64,000 nucleotides of DNA from Trichostrongylus colubriformis (taxonomy: Eukaryota > Nematoda > Chromadorea > Rhabditida > Trichostrongylidae): positions 20,975,664 through 21,039,663 of the forward strand of contig OZ022257.1 in the NCBI GenBank assembly GCA_963978905.1. The letters run 5' to 3'. Of this stretch, positions 48,846-61,400 are shown one piece after another. Numbering within the stretch: the first letter of the stretch is position 1; every line of letters begins with the position of its first letter. The position numbers and the translations under genes are program-made. The notes under the pieces are model-generated. The model did no database searches and was not told where the DNA came from. It saw nothing but the letters and a program-made list of their open reading frames with translations.

Positions 48846-49163
48846 AATCATGTACCACCTATGAGAAAGACCCGTGCAAAATTGGAGGAGCTAGTCTGGG
48901 GCAGGTTCCATCCATCCTATTCACCTGATATTGCCCCCTCAGATTACCTCTTGTTCCGGCCCCTCAAGGCTTTCCTGACAAAAAACAACTCGTGAACTAT
49001 GACCACCTTGAACAAAGGGTCGGTAACTTCTTTGACTTCCAGTTCTGGGAGGAGGGAATCGCTGACCTGATGGTTATTATATTGTTGATTAGCTTGCTTT
49101 GTTTTGAGTTGTAAAATAAAACAGAAAAATCTCGACCCTATCAAAACTATTCGACCAACCTAA
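48846..49163 (+). pseudogene. 3' end of another mariner element
   Basis: A frame at 48846-48995 gives KTRAKLEEL and YSPDIAPSDYLLF, the third catalytic motif; where DNARPH should be it reads NHVPP. After a frameshift NYDHLEQRVGNFF follows. The right terminal repeat ends CCTAA at 49163, followed by TA, and in reverse reads TTAGGTTGGTCGAATAG. No matching left end was found, so the 5' part is lost. Confidence 0.75.
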
Positions 49164-49481
49164 TATAATATATCTTTATGCAAGACTGGATCAAAATTGA
49201 ATTCATGTATAATATAGGCAGTCATCTAATTGATGTAGCACATCTGAAAAACATCACAAAGCTGTAAGGTGTCCAGAGTTCTATTCAATGATCAAATCCT
49301 CTATTAATCCTTCTCTCAAAGAGACATCACGCTATTTACCTTGAATGAGTGATGGATGAGTCGTAAACAGCGACGAGGTCGTGTAATCTTGAAGATGATA
49401 TCTAATCGATGCCGATCTAGGGAGGACTAGGAGATGTGGGAGGAGGAGAAGGAACGGTAGTGCAGCATCCTCGCCGCTGCT
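49164..49481. other. region upstream of the astacin gene
   Basis: No gene or repeat recognised; the promoter of the astacin gene should lie here. An AG at 49464-49465, 16 bases before the ATG, is a weak candidate acceptor. Confidence 0.3.
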
Positions 49482-52400
49482 ATGCTGTTCCTCGTCCTTT
49501 CAGCAGCACTATGGACGACTGTAAGCGGGGTGAGTTCCTGCAGTTGTTTAGGACCCATCAAACTGACTGAAATATTTGTATAAGTACCTGTCAAGAGGTG
49601 ATGTTATCTCTTCATTAAGGAAATTCACAGCTGCACTACATAAACTCAATTTGAATCATTTTTTGCCTTGCTGAGCTAGTCACTTCTTGAGAATCAGTCA
49701 TAACGATTTCAGCAAACCATCTACGCCGAGTTGCTGCGAGAGAATTCACCCTTTGCTGATGCACCAAGTGTGGATCGCTACCTGTCAAGTTTAGCAAAGT
49801 TGAACGAGATCCAGAGTAAAATTTTGGGAGTTCGAGTAAGTACTCAGCGATTATCGATTTTATTTTGACTATGACTTCTGTAACCAAATAAAGAGGCTAA
49901 TGTATTCATCGCGGGGACAAGTCATGGTTTCACATTCGATCCATATTCATGAGTCTTTCGAACAATGCTCAAATAGACTACTATATCCGGAACTCGAGTG
50001 AACAGTGGTGGTCCCATCACAGAGAGGATTCTCGACAGGCATAAGATAATCGTTCTCTCTTTATGTAATTTTCCCTTCCTCGTGTATGCGACTGTCAAAT
50101 CTTCCAGAATGCGTCGCTCTTCGTATAGAGAGCAGAGCGACTCGAGTGGAGCGTTCATATGCGAACCCAAAGGAAGTCTGTGATGGGTTTCAATGTTACG
50201 AAAATGCACACTTTCCATATGACAGAGAGCCTGCTGGCTAGAGTGCCACTTGCATTTGAGACAAGGTGATTAGAAGACATTTAGGAAGTCGAGATGGCAT
50301 ACAGTAGTCAAATTTGTTTGGGTATGCTAAAGGAGCCATCGTAGAATTTGTATGACATTTTCTATCAAAATCACTATAATATATAAGATACTGGACACAG
50401 CACGCAAAAAAACACGAAAAGGAAAATTCTCACAGCCCTAACACACAATTGTAATATAGTATGAGAAAAATTGTACCACGCAGTTGATCGTCGAGCATCC
50501 AGAATGCATCTTTTGCGCCGCCATGGTGCGCCATCACTGCGGGCCACACATCTTTGATTCCTCGAAGCTGAACTACTACACACGCCTTTTGGGTCATCTA
50601 CCCAACAAGGAAGCTCCAGTGCGTGTAGTGAGAATCGGTTCGAGCGGTAGAAGTGCCGTGATGGCGCAAGGGCGCAACCCTGATAGTAACCCGAGGGTCT
50701 ACAGTCCTAATAGGAAATTATGAAAGTAACTCGTTTAATTTGACGATGTGTGCCTCTAAGATGAGCGAAACGAAGAGCAGCCTTTCGTTCAAAAGTAACA
50801 CAGATAATGGGCAGTGGAAGGGTAATGACTCCTACAAAAAGAAATAGAAAGCCATCCTCTCCAAAAATTTCACATGTGGACAGGGGCATCTTGTGCATTC
50901 TTAGCAATGCCTAGCGCTGACTGAGAAACACCTACATATGAGGTGTATGTTACGCCATAGGCATTATAACTTATAATCTTCAGTGATTGAACTCGTAAAA
51001 CCATAAACCATCTATCTAGAAATCCGTGTAACCTCATCTTGAAGATGGTAATTCATCTACTTTCCTGTATTGCTAAAAAAAACTGTTTTCGATCCGATGG
51101 GTTTCTTCCAAAGGGGCCCACATTGCAGTTTTCTGTTGAGGATTTAAAATCATTGCCGACGCAATACCTCTGATGGTTGCGTGCCGCCTAGCTGAGCCTA
51201 TGGGCAAAGCGCTCGGCACAGCAAAGCCCTCACGTCATCGCTGGTGCATTCGGATACCGCAATCATTAACAGAGCTACCGCAATATTAAACTATCTGTGC
51301 AACTTCGGAATCTTTGTTTCCCGCAGCCTCTCAGACGACAAATAATCGGAGACGCATCTATAAAACCACCTTCACAACTCTGTCATTTCAGCCCACATCT
51401 CGCGATGAGATGCCTTTTGAGGACAAACCTGCAAGGCCGGATTTATTACCGTACATGTTTGAAGGAGATATCCTTTTGACAGAAAACCAACTACAAACTA
51501 TAATACGGTACAAGCTCCCTACAAATCATATCGAATGACTGCTTCTCTTAAGATCACCTTTGTAGCAATGCTGAGGATCAGCTCTGGACTAAAGGAGAAA
51601 CGCCCAGAAGACGCCGTTCAATGACGTCAAGCCTTTATGCTCGGTGGAATACACTGCCGATACCGTACTATATCAATACGAGATCAGGAGGTCATTGTTG
51701 CACTTTATTTCTTTTGAATACGGTCACCATAGTAATTATCTGTTCAACAAAATGTTTTTTCAGTGGAAGAAGCTGCCGTACTTGCTGGTATTGCACGTTG
51801 GGAGGCTGATACATGCATCACATTCACACGACAATACAGTCTACCCAGTCGTAACGGAATTGAGTTCTTCCTTGGCAGCGGGTAGGCCTTCACGATATAT
51901 ACAACGCTTATTTATGACTTTCCACGATGAGCTAAATTTGAGAGCTTTTTAATGAAGACCGAATGCGAGGTATCCGTTCTTCTAAGCGTAGGAGAATTGA
52001 CACGTCCCGCCTGAAAGTCATCCCTGTTGCGTGAGTGAAAAATTCTACTTAAACACAATTTGTGTAGCCTCTAGAGCCTTTGAACACACTTTACCCTCGG
52101 AAGGGCAGACTTGGGTATCGAACCGTTTTAGAAGCGCTTGGCTTTTTTTCATTTGCTTTTAATTACATGTGGATGGATCTATTTTTTGATGATTGACTCG
52201 CATATAGCCCTGAAAAGTGGCTTTTGCCTCACTTAGCCTAGGTCCAGACATCGAATAAATCAACCACATACGCCAACTTTGTGAAAGGGCCAAAAATGCG
52301 CTTAAAGGCAGCGAATCCATCTATTATGTTTCCCTTACTTTCACACTCTTTTTATTTATTGAAAAGTAGCATCCAGGCTGCCATAGCACTTTAGAATCAA

Positions 52401-55400
52401 ACTTTTTCCGCGCCGGACTCATATGGATCCGAGGACCTCTGCGCATACTAGAAAGAATTCCAAGGAAGTGGGGCCACTTTTTTTTCCATATTGGATGGAG
52501 TCCGCGAATTCATGGTCGAGTTCTGGTCTAGCTATCCACGTTAAGCATCATCATTCTGCACTTCCCTTTCTTTTCTTTCACATTCCGCTCTTCGGCTAGC
52601 GGCTCATGGCATGGGTTATCTTTCAACTGATCCCTCGAATGAACCCTCTACAAAGCCAAGCCACGGGTATCTACGATATGGCTTATAACCGCCGCCTGAG
52701 ATCAGATTCCTTGTATAGTTCGAATTCGATACGGCTGCGTTGTAAATTGAAAAAGGGATTGGCCATCGACATATTTTTTTTCATATGAGTTGACATTCAG
52801 ATGCTATTCAATGATCGGACGTGTCGGCTCATCATCTCAGCAGGTCTCTATCGGATACGGTTGCACCTCACTAGGCACCGTCACTCACGAGATCGGTATG
52901 AGTCCCCTCTGAGCCGATTGTGGCAAATGATCAATCAGTGTATCAGTCACTATTCTATAACATAGGACACGCACTTGGCTTCTACCACGAACAAGCACGA
53001 TACGATCGCGATTCCTATGTGACGATCGTCTCGCAGAATATTCAAAACGGTTACTTGAATCAATTCACTAAGCAGGCGAGGTGAGGCTCAGAAAATAATC
53101 GAATTTCCACACTACCTGCCAACTTAAAAGTTACAGGTCAAATATGGAGGACTACGGTGTTGGTTATGATCCCGGATCTGTGATGCACTATGATCAATTT
53201 GTGAGTGTACAAGCTCCTCAACTTCCATGTTTTGTCCTTTTCATCCTGTCATTCTTGATCGCAGTTATTCAATCGCGTACGTTCAGAGTTTCTCCCAAAA
53301 TGGTGGTCAAAGCATTAGAACACTCGATACGAATTACCAACAGACAATTGGACAACGAGAAGCGCCATCGTTCATGGACGTTAAGCGTATCAATGCTGCT
53401 TACTGCAACTGTGAGTACTCTCTAGTGAAGAACCATTAGCATTTACGGTCAGCGATCGACTGTTCTACACTTATCGGAGGCAGTTTCTAGGGAAACATGG
53501 TAAACCCAGCCCCCGTCGCTCACCTTGTAGATGATTCACATATTTTCTGCACTAATTTGCTTCCAATAGAAATAATCAGTCTGATGAAGGCGGAAAAATG
53601 TGCACCACGCACATTATTTTTGTAAGCCAACTATTTGATTAGCGTTCTGCACCTTTGATCTGGTAAGTGTGCGGTAAGGTAATTAAAGGATTACTGTAAG
53701 TGCCTTCGCACGTCCTCGCACTTGCCTATAGGATAAACCCATCTCATGGCGCGTGCATGCTGACTTCTTCCCTAGCTACACATCTTATAACGAGTTCTTA
53801 TTGCAGTTCTCACTTGAAAAAAATTGAAGCAAAAACGTAAGTAATCAAATGGCTGGTTAGTAGAAAGGGAGAAAAGGACTGAGGATGAGCTGTGAGTAGA
53901 CAATGTTGGAAGGATGTAAGGCTCTGGATTCAAAGTAGCAGTTGATTTTGCTGAATCCATATGCAACACAATGTGCCACATGCTTGATGACGTAGGCCTA
54001 TCCCGAGTGAACATGATGTGCCGCCTCAACACGGCAAAATCCGAGATTTCGTCACTCTCATTCTCAGTCTTGCTCAGGCACTCTGGCTACCTAAGGGGAT
54101 TCATATTGGGTGGTGTTCTCGAACATTCCGTTTTTTACGGGTTCCCATCGCCTTTAGTTTCCAAGAACCACAACGTGTCGTTACCACTAAAAACTCTGCG
54201 GAGGGAAGCTCGAGCTATGAAAAATAACACTCGGATCACAGCAGCGTTGTCCGAGCAGTAAGGACTCTGTGACCTCCACGAAGCGAAGGGCCAGACCTTA
54301 GGGGGCTTCTCACAAAAGACCTAGTGGCTCCCTTGTTTTGTACGGACCTTGATACCGTAGGTGCTCTGAGGCTCGACTGCGCCGACTGAAGGCTCCGTAG
54401 AAGATGAAGGTAGTGGGTCTCAGCTTGCTCCTGTTTCTAGAGGAACATTTCGAGAATATTTTGCCACAATACTTTTATCTCTTTCGTTTCCCTATGTTTT
54501 GTATACTAGGCGGATATGAGTCGTGAGCAAAATTGCTTTTTTGGCACCCCCTGTATGTGGTTGAAATGCCTGCAATAAAATTTACTGCCTATTGTAGTCT
54601 TGAATTTCTTATTTTCTTATTTCTTATTTTATTTATTTTTTTGAATTTCTTATATATTTTTTTTCGTATTTCTGAATGCGACCCCATAGTACATCAGCGC
54701 CTGAGGGTATATCATTATGCAAAAATTTACAAATTTTGGACGAGTTTTTCGAAAACTGACAGCACTCAGTTACTGTCCTACGACCATTGAGACTACCTTA
54801 TATCTCGAAGCCATCTTACTATTAGCGATCACTGGAACATTCCTTGACCGTGAAACATTTTCACATGCTGCTGGACTTTGCGGGATTACAGAGGCTCTAA
54901 CGCTTTCATCACTAGGGATAAAGCCTGTGCAGTGAGCCACTTTCGGGATTGTCCACCCCCCCCGTCTTTCTAACAGTGGGCAACTATCAGCCTCACTCAT
55001 CGTGTAACTTGTTTTCAATACTTCATGTAGCAATGTCAATGTTTCAACTACTGGCGGTCTTTCTGGTATATGAACTCACGTGCAAACAAATTTTCTCCCA
55101 CGAAGTGAAGAAGAATTAAATGAAACGAATGTTTTGTTGAAGATACGTGCTCATCAAGACTACCATGTCTCTACGGAGGCTATACTGATCCGAAAAACTG
55201 TGCCGTATGTCGCTGTCCAACCGGATTTGGTGGAACATTCTGCGAACGTGCAGCCACGAACCCGGCAGCATGCGGAAGTGGTGATCGCGTGGCTGGTGCT
55301 TCGCTTCAGTCAATATCTGTCAGCAATGCTGTCACATGTTCCTATGTCATCAAGGTATAGTCTTTTCTTCCTTTTTCGAGGAGCAGATGATCAGCACAAG

Positions 55401-58400
55401 ACTTACGGGGGTTGTGCACATTTAGTCCAGAAAGTATATGGTAGTACACGGTAAAATGATTACAGAACTACCGTTGGTCACTTGGCACCTCACCTCGCAC
55501 CTTTTAGCCGTGCCTGTAGGGTAACCTGTTTCATTGCTCCCACCAGCTGTTGACTTTTAAGATGCATAGTAATGCACCTGTGCAGGGATAAAATATGAAA
55601 GTGTATAGGTAAAGAAGTTCAGTTAGTTTGCAGTAACACTTCATTGATACAAACCAATCTCTCAAATTTATCATCAGTGACCCATGATCGCGCCAGGCAT
55701 GTATGCCTTGAAGACAGTGCTAGGGATGATGTGGGTGATAGGAAATCCCAAAAGAAGTCATTTAGTGAAAAACTACGGCTCTGAAAGGCCTATGCATGGC
55801 GAAATCTCCCGCGGAAGACGCCCTCTTGAGCTGTGGCGGAGGCGGCCTCGTCAGGACAAGCCGCCTTGGTTTGAGACAGCCCGCCTCCAGGCGACGTGAT
55901 TAGGGGTTGGTCACGGTGCGGTTGGTCAAGGAGATCGGCAGGATTGAAAGTATCGCAGCGCGCCTTCTCACCTTTAGCTTGAAGCTCAGCACATGAAAAT
56001 AGATGCTGTCGCATTTCCGAACATCCCTTCATGTTTACGTCTTGGTAATGCCAATGGAAAACCCATGCGGACTACCCGCCTCTTGACGGAAAGGTCGTCC
56101 GCGCCTAGAACCAACGGTGGGAAGAAGTCCTATTTCTCGGGTTTTTGGCCATTTCCATCCGTCTTTCCTCCACTGTTCCGTTACTAGGCATCTCGGCTTT
56201 CATATTCACTACTTCTCGCACTTTTCGTCCGATTCCCCTAAAGCTGCCTTTGAAGTATTCTCTTCTCAGATAGTTGATACAGTCAGCGGTAAATAAACAT
56301 TTCATTGCTTTTAGGGGAGTTGATTCATAGAGTAGACCCCTCACACCTGTACTTGACACAATATTCTCTTTTTAACCTAATGCCTTGAGAAAGGTCATAC
56401 AAGGGGTTTTCATACAGGTTCGATGGGAATAATCAATTCCTTTTCATAGATTTGGTTTAGTATTCCAAAAGAGAGGAGAAATTCTTCCAGGCTTGCTGTG
56501 CAACTTTGCTCACTGATATTAATCTACTCCATAACCCTAGCATCCTACTTAGGTTACCTGTGTACGGATTCTACAACACCTCCCTTGTTGCTTAACCCAT
56601 TGTTCCTGGTTTTGAGCCTTTCCCTCTCGCATCTTACTATGCCTTATGCAAGTGGCACATCCTGTTGAATGTGGTCTGAGCATCATCACAAAACCCATTT
56701 TCCACATCATTGACTTCTGTTTCACATCCAACTCCAGCCTCCTTACCATCACTAACCCCTTAGCAACCTAAATCTTCAGTTCCACTTTCTACTCTCCTTC
56801 CAGCATTAAGAAATCGGACACAGGAAACTGGGTTCTCTGTTGCTCATATATTTATGTTGTATTCGCTGAATAAGTGCCGCACGCAAAATTTCACGCGAAA
56901 AGGTGAAAATCTTGCTGAGATACCGCTCCTCAAAGTGATGGCTGAGGGGGCGGGGCCTCAAAGTGAATGCTCGCCCTGTCGTCCGCTGAGGTCGAAGATG
57001 CATAATGAGTGCAGAAGGCTACGTTGACAGTTCCACTCTTCGTCTTCCACCGTGGCGGACGGCGGAACGGGCATTTACTTTGGGAATCTACCGCGCTTCG
57101 GCCACCTCTCTGATGAGCTGTATCTCAGCCTCATTTTCACATTTTATCGTGGAACTTTGCGTGCGGCCCTTAATAAATAAATACAACATAAATATATGGG
57201 TAACAGAGAAACTTATTTTTTCGTGCACGACACCTTTGACCTCTCAGTATCCCTCAGCTCCTGCTCCAACTTTTATTTCTACTAGTCACTCGCCAAACTT
57301 CTGTTCCCTATGTGTTATCCCTGCCTTTCCAGCCCCCCCCCCCTCCCACCCGCTTCATCACGCCCTATGAGTTAGTTTCCCTTGAGGAGAGTGAGCTGTT
57401 TATTTACCCCTAATGTATTGATTAGCAGACAACGAGAATGTTTTTAGGCACAAATGTGTGGCGCGATCATTGGTCACTGATATTAAAGGCACATTCCAGG
57501 ATTATGGGGATATCACATCTCCTGCCGTGAATGGTTAGTTCGACCCAAGTCACGTAGGCTGTACCTTCACCGAGGCGTAGATGTCAGTTCCTGGAACGTG
57601 CAGAGCCAAGGAATCTAGCGCAACAGCTCGGCCTCGCCCATACCAGCCGGGGTGTGCTGCAAGTGTTCCGGTGCCTAGTGTGGGGTCAGGTCACTTAGTA
57701 GTGGGTTTACTTCACGAGGCGATTGGTTTACTGCCAATTTCAAGATCTTGGCTAGTAGTTGGTCTACCTATGTCAAAGATAAGAGTCGAAGACCTCCGGC
57801 TGGGGTGGACGGGGCCGAGCTGTTGCGCTAGATTCTTTGGCTCTGCACGCTCCAGGAAGTGACACTCACGCCTCGGTAAAGGTACAGCCTACGTGGCTTG
57901 GGTCGAACTATCCATCCACGAAAGGAAATGAGATATCCTGATAAACCGAAGTGTTATTGGGAATACGAATGAGCTTCTTTATCTTATACACACTTTCACC
58001 TTTTCCCCTTGTATATGTGCACTACCTGTTGCAGCTTAAAGGTCAACAGAGGGTTCAAGCAGTCAAATAGGGTCACCCTATAGGCACAAAGGTGCGAGGT
58101 GAGGTGCAATGTGACTTGCAATAGTCCTGTAATTATTTTGCCGTATACTTTATGGACTGAAGACATTCATTACTTTCAGGCACCAGCTGGACGACGGATC
58201 TACTACGAAGTGCCAACATTCAGATTCTCAAGCTCGAATCTGTGCAGTTACAATTTCTTAGAAATCAAGTACGCTGCCGATCCTCAGCGAGTTGGAGCGA
58301 GGTACAGGATAGCTTGAGTCACATCGTTTGAAAAACTGTTAAGGCGTTCACAAATAGAAATGTCGGGCGAAAGGCTTATGGAAGCAATATTCCCATGTCT

Positions 58401-61400
58401 GAATCTTGACAGTTTGAGAAATTCAGGTTCTGCAAAACACGGCCGCAAAATTCGTATTCTCAAAGCGACATCCTGGTAGTGATTTACAGAGGATCGACTG
58501 GCACTTCATTCACCCTGAACTATCGATTTGGTAGCGCATTCAATGGTTCACAATATACTTCTACGAATTCTCTGTGTTCAATTGTCGCTTCTTTCATTTT
58601 CTTGAAGATCCTCCTTCACCGGTTGTGACACCTCCTTCCTCATCAACAACTACTACTAGTACCACCATAACAACAACCACGCAATCAACTACTACAGCAA
58701 CAAGAACACCAACTACCTCACAAACTGGTAGGTAACGCCAAAAACGTTTTCCTGGACTTTCCGGAGCCATTGAAAGAAAACGAAGCTGTTCAGCACCTCC
58801 TCCAATCATCGACTCGAATGGATGCACTCCATGGAGCCGATGCACTGCAGAATGTGGAGGGTGCGGAACCACAACTAGAAGGTACTAAACAGGGTCCAAA
58901 TCCTTTCTTCAAAATTATTTTTCGGATCTGAGTATTGGCAAGGGTTTTCTTGCTCATGGGAGCCTTTGTTTACACTTTTCGCCCAACCCTAACACAAACT
59001 ATAAGATATGTAAATCGTCCATTGCCCATTAATAACTGATACGATAGCATAGAATTGGGCATGGTACATGTAGGGTACGGCGCGAGGTGTGGTAGAACCA
59101 AGAAGAAGCCTCTTTGAATTGACGAAACGCACGATTTATAACGTTTGACCAAATCATACAACAGTGTATGGTCGTGGCAGGAGGCCGCACGAAACTTGTA
59201 AAGAAGTTGTGGCGAAATGGCAAAAGCTATAGCCAAAATTTGCGCGGACTCCGGCCGCAATCATCATACGATGGTAGGAGTTTGACCATTATAAAAGGAG
59301 CGCGTTGCAGCAGTGCCGGCATTGTCGGCGTTGCGTGCCGCCGTTGACTACGGCGCAGGCGTCAATTGCCGTCGTTGACGCCAGTGCGACGAATTATGAA
59401 GGGGCATATTAGTAAATGATAGGCGGTATATTGTCTCAGACTGGACCATCGGCATAGCATCAGGTGAAGTCCATGTATGAAAAGGCTACTGGATCTGCTA
59501 TTAGCCCAAAACAAAAGAGCTAAATGAAATGGAAGCTGCCTGTCCAATGACTGACTTCCTCCTGAAAAGCTTGAGGGCAAAGAAATGACTGACTTCCTCC
59601 TGAAAAGCTTGAGGGCAAAGAACGAGATGGTGCAAGTTCATGAATCCGGAAAGTTCTCTGGACTACTTCAGCTCGCAACAGTGACGAGTACAGTCGTTAC
59701 TGGTGCCCACTATACTTTCGATGACCACCAGTGACCACAGGTAGCTATACTGTAAGAGCATTGAAAAATATAGAAACCGTCTCCGAACAGCGCTAGTCAC
59801 CTCACCTGAAGGGGTCATACAATACCGCTCACATTTTTTAAAAATCGACGGTGGACGACGGTTAAACGGTACAAACCGTCGCACCGTTATAACTCTGTTA
59901 AAATTGAATAAAATGGGGTAGAACTAGAAGCGTTAGATTTGTCTCGATGCGACGAATCCAACGACCTATGAGATGTTGAATTTTGATAATTAGGTCACCA
60001 GCTTCTAGATAAAAGCTGCAAAGTTTTTTTTACTCTTAGGCAGAACTCCGACTTTTTTCGGCTTACATTAACATGTTCATATGTTGCTCGCCCATGTTCT
60101 GCATGAACATCTTTTTTTAGTGAGCTATCTCCAAGTTTCAGGATACTTTTCAGCACCAAATCCCACGACATTTTCGAGAATTTTTGAGTTCATTTTGTCA
60201 GAATCGATGGACAAATTGGGAAGATAACTCACCTATCACGGGGTACTGGCTACGTACTGCAAGAATTACTTAGACTTCCGAATTACAGGCAGGCGCTTCT
60301 TCTGTGATGAAGCTTCAAACATCGGTAAACGGCGCACATTGACCGCTGAATATTTCCCTTTCCTTTCCTAAGATAACATTTTGATCAGTGAAAATCGCAT
60401 GAGGTATTCGAATATAGCATCCTACACCTCCAGAAAATGAAAGTGGCATTCAAACAATGCCCAGAATTATGAATTTAAAAAGAGTGTTAATTGCACATGA
60501 AAGTATGAATGTGGACGTACACTAATTAATTTCAAACGAAACTTATTATGATGTATTCAGTGTCAAAAATGCTGTTCATCGACGTAAAGATCATTTCACT
60601 GCGAGAGTTTTGAATTTTTGCCACTGTTTTCGTATTCTTTTCGAGCATTGTTGGCTCCGACGCCGCTCGCTGATCTTAGTTACTCTGTGGCGCTCTGCAC
60701 AGATGAGGTCAGAGTGCCCCGCGGTGTTACCACATCACATCAATGCACACTATTGACATTCAAAACCGATGTTTGAAGCTTCATCACAGAAAAAGCGCTT
60801 GCCTGTAATTCGGAAGTCAAGGTAATTCTTGCAGGACGTAGCCAGTACTTTGTGATAGGCGAGTTATCTTCTCAATTTGTCCATCGATTCTGACGAAATG
60901 AGCGTAAAAACTCTCGAAAATGTCGTGGAATTTGGTGCTGAAAAGTGTCCTGGAACTTGAAGAACTCACTACAAAAAATGATGTTTGTGCGGAACATGAG
61001 TGAGCAACAACTGGACATCTGAATGTAGGTCCAAAAAAGTCGGAGTTTTTACTGAGGGCAAAAAAAAATGAATCTTTGCAGCTTTCATCGAGAAGCTGAA
61101 AGAGAAGATGACCTATCAATAAAAATTAGACATATTATAGGTCGCTGGAGTCGTCGCATCGAGACGATTCCAAATCTTCTGATTTTTTCCCATTTTATTC
61201 CTTTTTAACGAAGTTATGAGTGCGACGGTTTGTGCCGTTTAATCCGTCGCCTGCCGTCGATTTTTCAAAAAATGTGAGCGGTATTGTACCAGGTAGCTTC
61301 GGAGAGATCGCAGACCGTCTGCACACCACGGCTTGATAGTAAGGTCGCTCGCTGTCACATGTACACCTCTTGAGTAATAGGTCTTTGCAACTCCTCCTAT

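Noticed and set aside
50484..50907. Frames in astacin intron 2, including a hydrophobic minus-strand stretch (50707-50907)
   Set aside because: A possible membrane segment, but no second exon or family match, and it lies antisense within an intron.
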